DNA of 64,000 nucleotides from Lepidonotus clava (GCA_936440205.1 OW387140.1:25293659-25357658); one strand, 5' to 3'. Positions 1 through 9,148 are shown, counted from the stretch's first letter. Made by a program: numbers and translations. The notes: generated from the sequence alone by a model not told the origin.

Positions 1-1108
1 CCTCGTTTTTGTACATCACTAGGGTCTGAGCCAATTGGACGGTCCGGTTGTGTTCGTTAACTAGCCGGTCGACCCCCGGGAACTCCCTGGTCAACGGCCC
101 CAGTGCCGCCGTCGGGAACTGCGCCATCGCTTCTTCAAATGTCTCTGGCTTGCGGCCCGTTTCTAGTGCCATCAGGAACGCCATAGACGCCGAAGCCATT
201 GCTCTTGTCTTGGCCGTCATTCCTCGCACCTCCCTCGGGGGCCACACCAGTTGCACCCGAATGGCCTCTTCCGCGTCCCAGTCTCGTACCGCTCGCGCCG
301 TCACCGGAAAGTGTCCCTGTAAGACCTGGTGAATGGCCTGTGTCCGTAATAACTTGAGTCTCGGTGTTTCTTTAGATGGTCCTGCCGTCGGTATCTCCGT
401 TCCTATGGACCCGAACACTGAATCCGCTCCCGACTCGTCCAATTCTTGCTTCTCCGGCTCGTATCCTCTGGTCTCGGCCTGCCCCAACTCCATGTCCTCT
501 GAGTCTTCCACCTCCGCGTCCATGGACTGGGCAGCCGGTATTTGTAATCTGTGTATCACAACCCGCGGTTGTAGCGCCCGCCCGTGTTTATCCTCGTCCT
601 TGAGTGGGGTATCTGGTCCTGGCGGCGATCCCATACGTTCGGGCGACGGTGGTCCCGGGGTCTCTTCCGATCCTTGCGACCCGAAAAACGAGCTCCCCAA
701 ACTGGCTCGAGTCAGGTTGTCAACCGCTGCCCGTGTCTCTGGCGTATCTGGTGCTACCGTAATGTCTCTCATTCGTTTCAGTCCTGGGGGCGGCACTATC
801 GGCTGCTTACATACCATCTTCTCCAGGGGTGAATCCGCTTTCGTCGGGGTAGGGGTAGAGAACAGCGGCTGTGTCGAGGCCATCGACGCCGTGTCCTCTG
901 GTCTGGCCGCATGCCGAACATACTTTACTTTCTCCACTCGCCCCGACGGTTTGAGTCCCTGCCTTTCTGCCATCTCGCGTAGAAACCTCCCTAGGTACAA
1001 TGCTTCTCTTTCCACCAGCCGGCCTCCCTGTGCTTCCCGAATGCTGTCCTCCAGCTCCCGGTCGGATCTCGCCTCGTGGTAACCCCTGAACGATCCCTCC
1101 CGGTTCAT
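1..1108 (-). CDS. Accessory ORF4, unknown protein, C-terminus beyond window
   Basis: From the ATG at 1108 the minus strand stays open for 369 codons to the left edge, so the protein is partial here. It begins MNREGSFRGYHEARSD. The first 100 residues are charged and helical in character. Residues of roughly 100-250 are Pro/Ser/Thr/Glu-rich and probably disordered. A more ordered part follows, with ARAVRDWDAEEAIRVQLVWP and an Ala/Met-rich helix (KTRAMASASMAFLMALETG). No catalytic motif is visible. The start lies 8 nt after the TAA of ORF3, in the -1 frame relative to it, a spacing that would suit termination-reinitiation. The plus-strand ORF covering 333-1082 is judged a shadow, because the minus frame is longer, has a sensible ATG and continues the strand of the element. 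Its function is unknown. Confidence 0.55.
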   Translation of the reverse strand, partial: MNREGSFRGYHEARSDRELEDSIREAQGGRLVEREALYLGRFLREMAERQGLKPSGRVEKVKYVRHAARPEDTASMASTQPLFSTPTPTKADSPLEKMVCKQPIVPPPGLKRMRDITVAPDTPETRAAVDNLTRASLGSSFFGSQGSEETPGPPSPERMGSPPGPDTPLKDEDKHGRALQPRVVIHRLQIPAAQSMDAEVEDSEDMELGQAETRGYEPEKQELDESGADSVFGSIGTEIPTAGPSKETPRLKLLRTQAIHQVLQGHFPVTARAVRDWDAEEAIRVQLVWPPREVRGMTAKTRAMASASMAFLMALETGRKPETFEEAMAQFPTAALGPLTREFPGVDRLVNEHNRTVQLAQTLVMYKNE

Positions 1109-1116
1109 TGTTCCTT

Positions 1117-2370
1117 TTAAATATCCGGGGTACCTGATTCGTATATCACTGATTTCTTATGAACTGTCATCATAGTAAATTGTGCGTCGCTACAAGGTGG
1201 TTCTAGTCCCGTGGTCCGTTTGACTCCTGTCGAGGTCTCAGGCTGTGATGGTCCCAGCTCTCCCGTGCTACTAGACTCAGCAATAATCAAGGACCGATCG
1301 CTCCGGACCGACATACTCCTGCCTGACTCCGACTGGTCCGAACTCGTTCCCTCCTCCAATTCTCTCGGGACTTTCTTGACCTTTTTCCACTTCTTCTTTC
1401 GCGACGGCTCCTCCGCCGGGGATCCCTGCGTCGGGGGCCTCTTGAAAGCGAGCGGCTCCTCTTCCTCCTTGACTTTCGGTCGTTGGTCGTCGGACGAGCT
1501 CACCAATTCCACCACCTCAGCCCCCGGTGGTATTCCTGAGCAACCCGGCTTCGGGGTGGGTGTGGATGTCCGTCCTTTTCCTCTGCCCGGGAGTCCTCGT
1601 CCTCTCGGTTCCCGTGGTTCTCCCTGGGCGTTTAACTTCTTAATTCGGCTCTGTACTAACCCTGATATTTGGTCTGGTGTCAGGAGTGGTTTCGGGTTGA
1701 CCACGGCTCGGCTCGCGCTTCGCGGCGACTCAGTGGCTTCCTTCCGCACTCCTTTCGCGGCCCTCCGAGGGGAACGACGCGTGGGTGTCGATCGTTCCGC
1801 TACCTCGGCCAGGGGTCCCTTCCCTGCTGCTTTGGCTGCTTGGGCTCCCTCGCCGGCCTCGTCGGCCTCTGATCCTTCTTCGGTTGCTACCTGCCCCGGC
1901 TGCTCGTCGTCGCTGTCCTCGGATCCTCTCGACGCCCTCGGGTAGTAAGGTATGCGGATATGCCGTCGCGGCCTCTCCGGTGCCTCCTTATCCACCGCCC
2001 TCTCAGGGGGTTGAAACCCCTCCGGATGGCGCACCGCGTAGTCCCGTTCCATGTTGGCTACCCGGGCCGCCGTTTCATCCCCAGCAGCGAAACTGGTGTA
2101 CGGCGGTCGTCCTTTCGGGTCCAAGGCGAACGCCGCAGCATACTCCAGCCTCAGAAGGGGGTCTTGCTTCGGCATCCCCCTCTGCAGGTTCCCTTCGTGT
2201 GAGTCCGTCATGTGCTTCTTCCAGTCCTGGTGTGTCGAATAGGCTCGATTCGAACACACCGGGCACATGTAGTACTGCTTCCGTAATCCATCGTGCTGGC
2301 CTTTAATATGCTTGGCCAAGTGCTTAAACTCCTTTCCGTGACAATGTCCTTCCCAGCACTGTCCGCTCAT
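1117..2370 (-). CDS. Accessory ORF3: double C2H2-type zinc finger, acidic disordered protein
   Basis: I do not recognise this protein. It has 417 residues from the ATG at 2370; the frame stays open further upstream but without another ATG. Two zinc-finger motifs lie at the N-terminus. The first is C5-X4-C10-X10-H21-X4-H26 and the second is C36-X2-C39-X13-H53-X4-H58, the second beginning CPVC. After residue 60 comes a segment PLLRLEYAAAFALDPKGRPP, then a long low-complexity region rich in Glu, Arg, Pro, Ser and Lys with alternating acidic and basic blocks. There is no protease, RT, integrase or envelope-like feature and no signal peptide. The zinc fingers and basic tracts suggest nucleic-acid binding; that is inference. 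It sits 1.1 kb beyond pol on the same strand and ends only 8 nt before ORF4. It could be a non-standard gypsy ORF or the first ORF of a second element. Confidence 0.6.
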   Translation of the reverse strand: MSGQCWEGHCHGKEFKHLAKHIKGQHDGLRKQYYMCPVCSNRAYSTHQDWKKHMTDSHEGNLQRGMPKQDPLLRLEYAAAFALDPKGRPPYTSFAAGDETAARVANMERDYAVRHPEGFQPPERAVDKEAPERPRRHIRIPYYPRASRGSEDSDDEQPGQVATEEGSEADEAGEGAQAAKAAGKGPLAEVAERSTPTRRSPRRAAKGVRKEATESPRSASRAVVNPKPLLTPDQISGLVQSRIKKLNAQGEPREPRGRGLPGRGKGRTSTPTPKPGCSGIPPGAEVVELVSSSDDQRPKVKEEEEPLAFKRPPTQGSPAEEPSRKKKWKKVKKVPRELEEGTSSDQSESGRSMSVRSDRSLIIAESSSTGELGPSQPETSTGVKRTTGLEPPCSDAQFTMMTVHKKSVIYESGTPDI

Positions 2371-2406
2371 CGTGTCCGTTTTCCGGGCTTTCGGGGCTCG
2401 TTCCAA

Positions 2407-3523
2407 TCCTGAAGCTCGTCCCGTCAGCCGTTTCCGTTTTTGTCTCGTGGTGATGCTGCTCGTCTCGCTTCTCTGCTTTTCCTCTTGCCTTCTTCTCCTT
2501 AGCTCAGTCTGCTCGTCTGCGATTTGATGAATCCTGATCGGCTGACCAGAATGACCTGCTCCGGCGAGCGCTCTGCCTTTTATAGCCGCCGCAGGCGGAA
2601 GTGGGCGTGGCCTGCACTAGCGACCCCTAGCGTCAGACTCACCATCCACTTCTACGGTGGCGCCCCCTACGATTTTCCGGTCCCCGGGGCCCGCCGCTGG
2701 TCACCGCCTCGCCTGCTTTTTACCTCGCGGCCCTTCGCCCGTCCACGCGTTTTTCCTAGGCCTTTTATTGCCCCACCGGACGTCCTCGGTCTTTTCATCC
2801 CTCGTCGCCTTCTCTTGCCTTTTTCATCTTGGCCCTCACAGTGCTTCCGCACACTTCCCGGAGAACACAGGGGCTCGGCGTTATCATCTCCTCGCCGCCG
2901 CCCCGTTCTCTTTGTCCTCTTTTACTCCTTTTACGACCTACTTTAAAGCCCGTCCTCGTTTCAGGCCTCGCCTTTTACAGCCGTCCGTTCGTTCCTCCGG
3001 CGTTCCCGAGAGTGCCGCATCTACTCTCCTCCGGTCTCCTGGACGCTGTAAAGCGGTATTACCAAGTCGGCATTACTTCAGAAGTCTTCACCAGCTTGCC
3101 ACCGGGTCTGTCTTCTGTTGTAATCCAACCATCTTTTCCACGCTGTGGTTCCTCCGAACTGACCGGAAAGCGGCTCCGTGGGACTACTTTAGACTTTCGG
3201 GCCGTCGTGGCTCCCGAACGCCGTTTTTCGTTCCAACCCCGCATTTCCCACCTATATTACATCCGCAAGAGAACCAATCTTCAGCTAGGTAGCAAATCTC
3301 TACAGCCTAACGACCTGCACTCCTACTGTAGTGGTCAACGCACCGCCCGACTCAATGGCCCCAGGTTGATCAGTCTTTTTTGGCCAAAGCCTTTTTGTGT
3401 AGCGCCGATTTGGTCGTTCCCTTGGTCCTCTTCCACCTGCGGAATCGAGACACGAAAACGACTTCATCACAAAAAGAGGTGCCCCGTTTCCTTACGTGCC
3501 CTAGCGCGCCCCACCCCAAGCAT
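2407..3523 (-). other. Non-coding stretch between pol and accessory ORF3
   Basis: About 1.1 kb with no convincing minus-strand protein. Plus-strand ORFs here are shadows of pyrimidine-rich composition. An AATAAA on the minus strand (complement of 2764-2769) could end the gag-pol transcript, and a TATA-like box lies further downstream at 2577-2583. I compared it by eye with the 5' LTR at 8162-9148 and saw no shared stretch, so it is not a copy of that LTR. It may be a spacer carrying its own promoter for the two ORFs that follow. Confidence 0.5.
2577..2583 (-). promoter_or_regulatory. TATA-like box upstream of accessory ORF3
   Basis: The minus strand reads GGCTATAAAAGGC here, a strong TATA consensus, about 205 nt upstream of the first ATG of ORF3 (2370). 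The leader between them is purine-rich with no AUG in the ORF3 frame. The box suggests that the two accessory ORFs are transcribed separately from the gag-pol RNA. No experimental support can be seen from sequence. Confidence 0.45.
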
Positions 3524-6500
3524 TTACTGTGCAGCCTCGTATCCTTGCTGGTCAGCTACCATCCAGGCTGGCGCAGCGTGTCCTCGGTAGGGTTCCAGGC
3601 GGTCCACATGGACTACCCCCCCAGGTTTCCCTCGTTTCTTCCGTACTACCACCCGTCCTCGGTCAAGCACCTTGACGATCAGTGCAGGGCCCATCCATGG
3701 AAATCGCAACTTCGTTCCTTTGTCCCTATCCACTACCGTATCGTGCACCCAGACCAGTTCTCCGGCGTGGTATTCCCGCCGAGTCACCTTCCCATCGTAC
3801 TCGTGTTTCTGATGGATGGCGGCTCGTTTCAGCCCCGTCCGGGCCTCCCGATAGGCCGCGACTAGCCCTTCCTCCAGGCTTTCCACATAGTCGCCTACCC
3901 GTCGGGGTTCCTCCTCTGGTCCTAGAGGTCTCCCATAAATCGCCTGTCGCGGCATCATGGTCTGTCGGCCCAGCATCATCATATTCGGTGTCACTCCAGT
4001 GCTGGCTTGCGGCGTTGCTCTATAACTCATCATCACGAGCGGGACCATCTCGTCCCATTCCCGGCCTGTTGCTCGGCAGCTGGCTTTCAAACAACACCCC
4101 AAAGTACGGAAACTTCGTTCTATGTACCCGTCACTCCTGGGGTGGTACGGCGTCGTTCTTGTTTTGTGTATTCCGAATAGTGCACAGACCTGAGCCACCA
4201 CCTCGGATTCGAAATTCGTGCCTTGATCCGAGTGTAGTTCCCGAAACGCGCCGTACCGTGCTACTACTTCTTCAACCAGTTTGTTCGCCACTGTCGTTGC
4301 CTTTTGATCCGGGATCGGGAAACACTCCAACCATTTGGTGAAATAGCATCCCACCATCAGGCAATACTTATTTCCTCGTTTGGTGACTGGGTACGGGCCC
4401 GAAACATCCATGGCCAGCCGTTCCATCGGCTCCCCCACTATGTACTGATGTAGCGGCTCCCGTCTTCCTCGTCCTTTTTTCAGCAACGCGCAATCACATT
4501 CTCGACATTCCTTCCGCACGTCTTCCCGGAGTCCCGGCCAGTAAAACCCTTGTTCCAACAGGGCCGTCGTCCTGGCGACTCCTAAATGCGCTCCTGCCGC
4601 GCCTCCATGGTATTCCCTTACCAACTTGGCCCGTTCCCCTCGGGGAACGACCAACTGGTTCCTCCAACCATGTCCTTCTAGTTCCCAGTACTTCCGATGC
4701 AGCACGCCATCCCTGAGGCTTAATTGTTCCCATTGCCTCCATAGGATCTTTGTTTCCCGGGATTCCGGAGATATGGCCTCCCAACCTGGCCGGTCCGCAT
4801 CCTTTTCCATCCGTGCGACAATCGGCCCTATATCTCGATCCCTCCTCTGCGCTGCTCTCATCTCCTGCGGGGACCATCCGGGCTCGTACCCCCGGGCCCG
4901 CGTCACTACTCTCACTTTTTCGGTATTCTCGTGCTCCTCTCCACATTGTTTGCACGGATACCGGGACAACGCGTCAGCGTTCCCATGCTTCCTGCCCGGT
5001 CGGTGTTGGAACGACACATCATGCGAGTCGATAATCTCAATCCACCGAGCAGCCTGCCCCATCGGTTCCTTACTTCTCTGCAGCCAACTGACCGCGCTAT
5101 TATCCGTCCGGACTATCACGCGTTGACCATAGATGTAGCACCGAAAATGCTTCAAAGCTCGCACCACCGCCAACAGTTCTTTCCGCGTGGTGCAATACTT
5201 TCGTTCGTTTGACTCCAGGGTTTTGCTCGTGTAAGCTATCACCCGTTCCTCCCCTCTCTGCTCCTGTGATAGCACGGCTCCCGTTCCCACGTCACTGGCG
5301 TCTGTGTCAAGCCACCATTGTCCATCTTCCTCCGGGAATCCCAACACCGGGGCCTCCGTTAGCGCCTTCTTCATCGCATCAAATGCCTCTTGTCGTCTCG
5401 CGCTCCACACGAATGGTTCCTCCTTCGTTGCCAATTCATACAAGGGGGCAGGCAATTCCGTGAAGCCGTTTATATGCCTTCTATAATATGAACATAATCC
5501 CACGAAGGCTCGTACCTCGTGGAGATCCCGCGGGACCGGCCACTCGGTTACTTGCCGACACTTTTCGGGGTCGGGTTCGATCCCGTTGAATGAGACAACG
5601 TGCCCCAAGAACGGAATCTTCTTCTGGAACAGCTTGCATTTTCGCGCCTTTAACTTCAGTCCTGCAGCGTTCAATCGGTCCAGAACCCGTACCAATCTTT
5701 CCAGAGTCACTTTAAACGTTGGTCCAAAGACCAGTATGTCATCCAAGTATACCAGACACTCCTCCCACACGATTCCTCTGAGGATTCTTTCCATCAGTCT
5801 CTCGAAGGTGGCTGGGGCGTTCACTAGCCCGAATGGCATCACTTTGAACTCATACAATCCTCCTTGAGTCACGAAGGCCGTCTTTTCTTGGTCCTCCGGT
5901 GCCATCTCCACCTGCCAATATCCGCTTGCGAGATCCAGACTGCAGAAGAATAGGCTTCCTCCCAAGGTGTTGAGGCTGTCCTCTATCCGCGGGAGCGGAT
6001 AGGCGTCCACTTTCGTAGCCTGGTTCAGTTTTCGGTAGTCGATACAGAACCTCGTTCCTCCGTCCTTCTTTTTGACTAGAACGGTCGGGCTACTCCACGC
6101 ACTCCCGCTCTCCTGGATAATCCCTAGATTTAACATATCCTCCACCAGTGCTCGTTCTTCCTCTCTCCTGGTGGCCGGATACCGTCTGACCCTCTGCTTG
6201 ATCGGCATCTGATCCCCCGTTTTAATTCGATGTTGTACTAAATCTGTCCGTCCTAACTCATGTTTCGAGGTCGCAAACATTTGTTCCCGGGCCATGATGG
6301 CTTTCTCCAGCTCTTCGCCTTCCTTCGTGGTCAGGTCTTTCTTAGCCTCCCCTATCATTTCAACGAGCGCTCCAGGGGGTTCTTTTGCTTCACTTCCTAT
6401 TCCTCGTACCTCTTGTACGAAGGTGGCTTCTCCGAGTACCCCGCCGGTTTCCAATTTCGCGCTCTCGGTCCCTCGGTTGGCCACCCAAACTTCATTTTCT

Positions 6501-7216
6501 TCTCCCAATGTCACCGTTCCTGGGATCACCTCCAGTCCCATAGGTAATCCAGCGCCGGTGATGACAGCCAGCTGTCCACTCTGTCCTATGTCTATTCTCG
6601 CTACTACTGTTACTCGGGTCACTTGGAGTGGGGGTATTTCCGTCGTTTCCTCGATTCGCACGACCTGTCCTCCGACGGTAACTGCCCGAATCCCATCCGT
6701 TCTTTGTTCTACTCCCGGGATTCGTTCCCCCTCTCCCTCCCCCTCGGCGGGCAGGAAGATAGCACTCGCGTGGGGCTTAACTGTTAGCCGGTATTTCACC
6801 GCGAAGTCGTTTCCCAGGATCCCTTCATCTCTACCGATGTCTGCCACCATGAACGTCCACTTCAACACGCGCGTTCCCAATTTTACTGGCAAGTTCGTGC
6901 ATCCGTAGCACCGCAACGGACTACCATCCACCGAGCAGAGACGTCCTTCATATCCATCCAGTTCTTCCCATTTTCGTCCCCACTCTCTCCAGAGGCGTTC
7001 CGACAGCAGACTGATCATAGATCCGGTATCAACCAAAAAACGGACGACACTCTCTCCCACCATCCCGGCCACATAAAGTCCACATTCTCCCATGCCTACT
7101 ACTTCTCTCGCCGCGCCCGAAGGGGGCCCCGCGCTTACTGCGACGGCGACTGTCCGTTTCCCTGACGCTGAGAACACTCTCTTGCGAAATGGCCCTTCTG
7201 GTGACATTGATGACAC
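3524..7216 (-). CDS. pol: Pol polyprotein: protease, RT, RNase H, integrase
   Basis: The open frame covers about 1230 residues. In order it shows an aspartic protease (FLVDTGSMISLLS near residue 63), a reverse transcriptase with FCIDYRKLN, LDLASGYWQV and the catalytic YLDD near residue 489, and RNase H (WLDTDASDVGTGAVLS near 635, then RPGRKHGNADALSR). Next come an integrase HHCC zinc domain near 860-900, an integrase DDE core (MDVSGPYPV near 935, then HSDQGTNF and the RSDGYIERSFR segment), and a C-terminal GPY/F-like module (WMGPALIVKVL near 1173). RNase H before integrase is the Ty3/gypsy order. The frame opens in -1 relative to gag, so the nominal start is not a true initiator; translation presumably arrives by frameshift from gag. 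No chromodomain or envelope domain is visible. The frame looks whole, which suggests the copy is young. Confidence 0.92.
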   Translation of the reverse strand: MSSMSPEGPFRKRVFSASGKRTVAVAVSAGPPSGAAREVVGMGECGLYVAGMVGESVVRFLVDTGSMISLLSERLWREWGRKWEELDGYEGRLCSVDGSPLRCYGCTNLPVKLGTRVLKWTFMVADIGRDEGILGNDFAVKYRLTVKPHASAIFLPAEGEGEGERIPGVEQRTDGIRAVTVGGQVVRIEETTEIPPLQVTRVTVVARIDIGQSGQLAVITGAGLPMGLEVIPGTVTLGEENEVWVANRGTESAKLETGGVLGEATFVQEVRGIGSEAKEPPGALVEMIGEAKKDLTTKEGEELEKAIMAREQMFATSKHELGRTDLVQHRIKTGDQMPIKQRVRRYPATRREEERALVEDMLNLGIIQESGSAWSSPTVLVKKKDGGTRFCIDYRKLNQATKVDAYPLPRIEDSLNTLGGSLFFCSLDLASGYWQVEMAPEDQEKTAFVTQGGLYEFKVMPFGLVNAPATFERLMERILRGIVWEECLVYLDDILVFGPTFKVTLERLVRVLDRLNAAGLKLKARKCKLFQKKIPFLGHVVSFNGIEPDPEKCRQVTEWPVPRDLHEVRAFVGLCSYYRRHINGFTELPAPLYELATKEEPFVWSARRQEAFDAMKKALTEAPVLGFPEEDGQWWLDTDASDVGTGAVLSQEQRGEERVIAYTSKTLESNERKYCTTRKELLAVVRALKHFRCYIYGQRVIVRTDNSAVSWLQRSKEPMGQAARWIEIIDSHDVSFQHRPGRKHGNADALSRYPCKQCGEEHENTEKVRVVTRARGYEPGWSPQEMRAAQRRDRDIGPIVARMEKDADRPGWEAISPESRETKILWRQWEQLSLRDGVLHRKYWELEGHGWRNQLVVPRGERAKLVREYHGGAAGAHLGVARTTALLEQGFYWPGLREDVRKECRECDCALLKKGRGRREPLHQYIVGEPMERLAMDVSGPYPVTKRGNKYCLMVGCYFTKWLECFPIPDQKATTVANKLVEEVVARYGAFRELHSDQGTNFESEVVAQVCALFGIHKTRTTPYHPRSDGYIERSFRTLGCCLKASCRATGREWDEMVPLVMMSYRATPQASTGVTPNMMMLGRQTMMPRQAIYGRPLGPEEEPRRVGDYVESLEEGLVAAYREARTGLKRAAIHQKHEYDGKVTRREYHAGELVWVHDTVVDRDKGTKLRFPWMGPALIVKVLDRGRVVVRKKRGKPGGVVHVDRLEPYRGHAAPAWMVADQQGYEAAQ

Positions 7217-8085
7217 TCTAAATCTTCTTTTCGCTTCTTAAACGCCTCCCTCCGGGCCGTTGCTTGTCTTCTAGCTTCCCGTTCTTCTGCCAATTCTTTC
7301 ATCATCTCCTCCAACTTACCGTTTAAGGCCATGATCTGTGTATTGGTGTCCTCCTCGGGCTTCACTGCCCGCAGGAGGCGGCGTGAGTATCGTTCCTGTA
7401 TTTCTACCACCTCTACCGCCTCCTCTAGTGTCTTGCATCCTTTCTCTGCACACTTCAGCTGAAGGTCTTCCCCAACTGCAGCCTGGAACGCATGTAATGC
7501 TGCTTTTTCCTGGCTAGCGTAGTCGTTGGAGAAGTAGGCTCTCGATGCCAGTCGCCGGGCATTATCAGCCAACTCCTTCGCTGTCTGGTTCTTTACACGT
7601 TTCAATCCCGCCAACTCTTGCAGAGCATTACACGTGTCCTTCTCCTGACCGAACCTCCGGCGCAACGCATCCACCCTCGCTGAGTAACGGAGTCGCTCCC
7701 TGTCCGGGAGTCCGACGAAGTACATTCGTGCCGTTCCCGTCAGCGAGAGAAAAAGCATCGCCGCTTTTTCCTCGGCCGTCCAGCGTCCCAATGTTGCGTA
7801 CTCCTCAAACTGGTTGATCCATCCCTCGAAATCCGGTTTACCGTCATACTTCTCTGGTCGTAAACTGAACTTCTTCAAACTCGCTCCTTCCTGGCCGGTC
7901 TGTTGTTGTTGAGCCCGCACATTCTGCTCATCCGTCGGGGTGGACGTTCCCATAAAATTAAACTGCCTACCCATGATGGTCGTGTCCTCCCCTTTGGTCT
8001 CGGTTTTCGCACCTCCTTTCTCCTCCCCACCTTCCTTGAAGGCGACGTCAGAATCCATCTGCTCGAAGACTGCCGCAGTCGCCAT
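7135..8085 (-). CDS. gag: Gag-like protein of the gypsy element
   Basis: The frame encodes about 316 residues from the ATG at 8085. A GTG 24 nt further upstream is in frame but is not needed. After an acidic, lysine-rich N-terminus comes a capsid-like region with the motif FEGWINQFEEYATLGRW, typical of retrotransposon gag (the Retrotrans_gag fold). Then follows a charged helical stretch rich in Glu, Arg and Lys. Near the C-terminus is a CCHC zinc knuckle, CHQCHQKGHFAREC, with the C-X2-C-X4-H-X4-C spacing that binds the element's RNA. The protein would form the virus-like particle shell in the cytoplasm. The end of gag overlaps the start of the pol frame by about 80 nt, and pol lies in the -1 frame, consistent with the programmed -1 frameshifting that many gypsy elements use. 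The frame looks whole. Confidence 0.85.
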   Translation of the reverse strand: MATAAVFEQMDSDVAFKEGGEEKGGAKTETKGEDTTIMGRQFNFMGTSTPTDEQNVRAQQQQTGQEGASLKKFSLRPEKYDGKPDFEGWINQFEEYATLGRWTAEEKAAMLFLSLTGTARMYFVGLPDRERLRYSARVDALRRRFGQEKDTCNALQELAGLKRVKNQTAKELADNARRLASRAYFSNDYASQEKAALHAFQAAVGEDLQLKCAEKGCKTLEEAVEVVEIQERYSRRLLRAVKPEEDTNTQIMALNGKLEEMMKELAEEREARRQATARREAFKKRKEDLECHQCHQKGHFARECSQRQGNGQSPSQ

Positions 8086-8142
8086 GAGTATCCAATACCG
8101 ACGAAACACCCAAGATCCACAAGTCCGTATGTGCCTATTTCA

Positions 8143-8160
8143 GCACCACCGCTGCCACCA
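8143..8160 (-). other. Primer binding site (PBS) candidate
   Basis: The minus strand reads TGGTGGCAGCGGTGGTGC immediately inside the inferred LTR end. It starts with TGG, as a site complementary to a tRNA 3' CCA end must, and resembles the tRNA-Leu-type sites used by many animal gypsy elements. It lies 57 nt upstream of the gag ATG. The tRNA identity is from memory of related elements, not from a comparison. Confidence 0.5.
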
Positions 8161-8161
8161 G

Positions 8162-9148
8162 TGTGACGTTCTCTGGTAAGTCGGGGTTGCCGATTCTTAC
8201 AACAGAGGAACGTGGGGGTTGTTCGGGTCTCGGGGCGGACGGGGAATCCGGGCCAAGAACCGAGATGTGTTTCTAGAGTCGTGCCTCGTGCACGAGGGGG
8301 GGCTGAGCGAATCGATCGGGAATCGGCACTCGATGTCGACGGAGGACTGCGGGGGAGGGAAATTATGGTAGGGGTACGGGTCGGCCGGGGGGCGGTCCAC
8401 CCCTGAGTTCCGGTCCGCGGGGGCGACGGGCCGACGGTCGCCTATTGTTTGGTAGCGTGGGGCCGAGCATGCCGCGCCCTCGTCCCCGCGGACTTCGCTC
8501 CTTCGTTCCGCTCCCCATGTCTTCGTACCATACTACGCCTCGGTTTCCGGGACTACTTCGGGCCTTCGTGCCTTACTCCGTTCCCTCGTTCCTCGTTCTT
8601 CGGGCCGTCGGGCCCCTTACCCTATGTTTCTACTACCTATCTCGAACTTCGACTGTTTTGTCCTAACTTCGGCTTAATTACTCTGATCGGCTCATCTTTA
8701 GCGGTTGTTTCAGGAAAGAGGACACGTCTGGACACCAGGAGAACTGTTAAAGAACTCTGTTTATTCGGGCCTCACCGCCCCTTTATATACTAGAGAGGTC
8801 AGCCCTGATTGGCTGCCTTCGGTCACGTGACCTACAACTGACGTCACTTCCGGTTTATATATTCCGTTTCCGGTTTACATTTCACTTCCGGTTTACATAT
8901 TTCCGGGTTTCGTTCCTTTACGTTTTCGTTCCTTACATATTCGTTATTCGTTCTTTACATATTCGTTCTTTACATATTCGTGCCTCTTTTTCAGGCTTTC
9001 TATACTTTCGTTCATTATTACATATTCGTTCCTTTACATCTATTTCGTTCTCTTACATATATTTCGTTCTCTTACATATATTTCTATTATTACCTTATTT
9101 CTATTATTTTAACCTCTATGTATTTTGGCTGAATAGCCGTTCATCACA
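8162..9148 (-). repeat. 5' LTR of the gypsy element (borders inferred)
   Basis: The plus strand reads TGTGA at 8162 and TCACA ending at 9148, matching the inverted TG...CA ends of an LTR, and the low end lies one base from a primer-binding-site-like sequence. Read on the minus strand, it holds a TATA-like box (GTATATAAAG, complement of 8781-8790) and an AATAAA signal (complement of 8760-8765). Together they place the transcript start near 8755 and leave a long R-U5 of about 590 nt. The U3 half (about 8870-9110) is made of reiterated short pyrimidine-rich words built on TTACATA and TTCGTTC. The outer border is an inference because the partner LTR is not in the window. Confidence 0.6.

Larger units (their letters stand above)
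1..9148 (-). mobile_element. Ty3/gypsy LTR retrotransposon, left end outside window
   Basis: On the minus strand the order is 5' LTR, primer binding site, gag, then pol with protease, reverse transcriptase, RNase H and integrase. This is the Ty3/gypsy (Metaviridae) order. About 3.5 kb on the same strand follows pol and carries two more long ORFs. No copy of the LTR is recognisable between pol and the left edge, so the 3' LTR should lie outside the window if those ORFs belong to the same element. The gag and pol frames look whole, which suggests a fairly recent insertion, but age cannot be measured without the second LTR. It is also possible that the part below about 3500 is a different element lying next to or inside this one. 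The whole block is clearly more GC-rich than the DNA to its right. Confidence 0.85.

Noticed and set aside
333-1082. 249-codon plus-strand ORF (and 48-332, 1211-1945, 2524-3292, 2829-3590 plus ORFs)
   Set aside because: They lie antisense to longer minus-strand frames or in pyrimidine-rich spacer, have no domains, and are typical shadows of GC-rich codon-biased genes.
2407-3523. 3' LTR of the gypsy element placed just after pol
   Set aside because: No stretch shared with 8162-9148 was found by eye, and the AATAAA and TATA-like signals are in the wrong order for an LTR.
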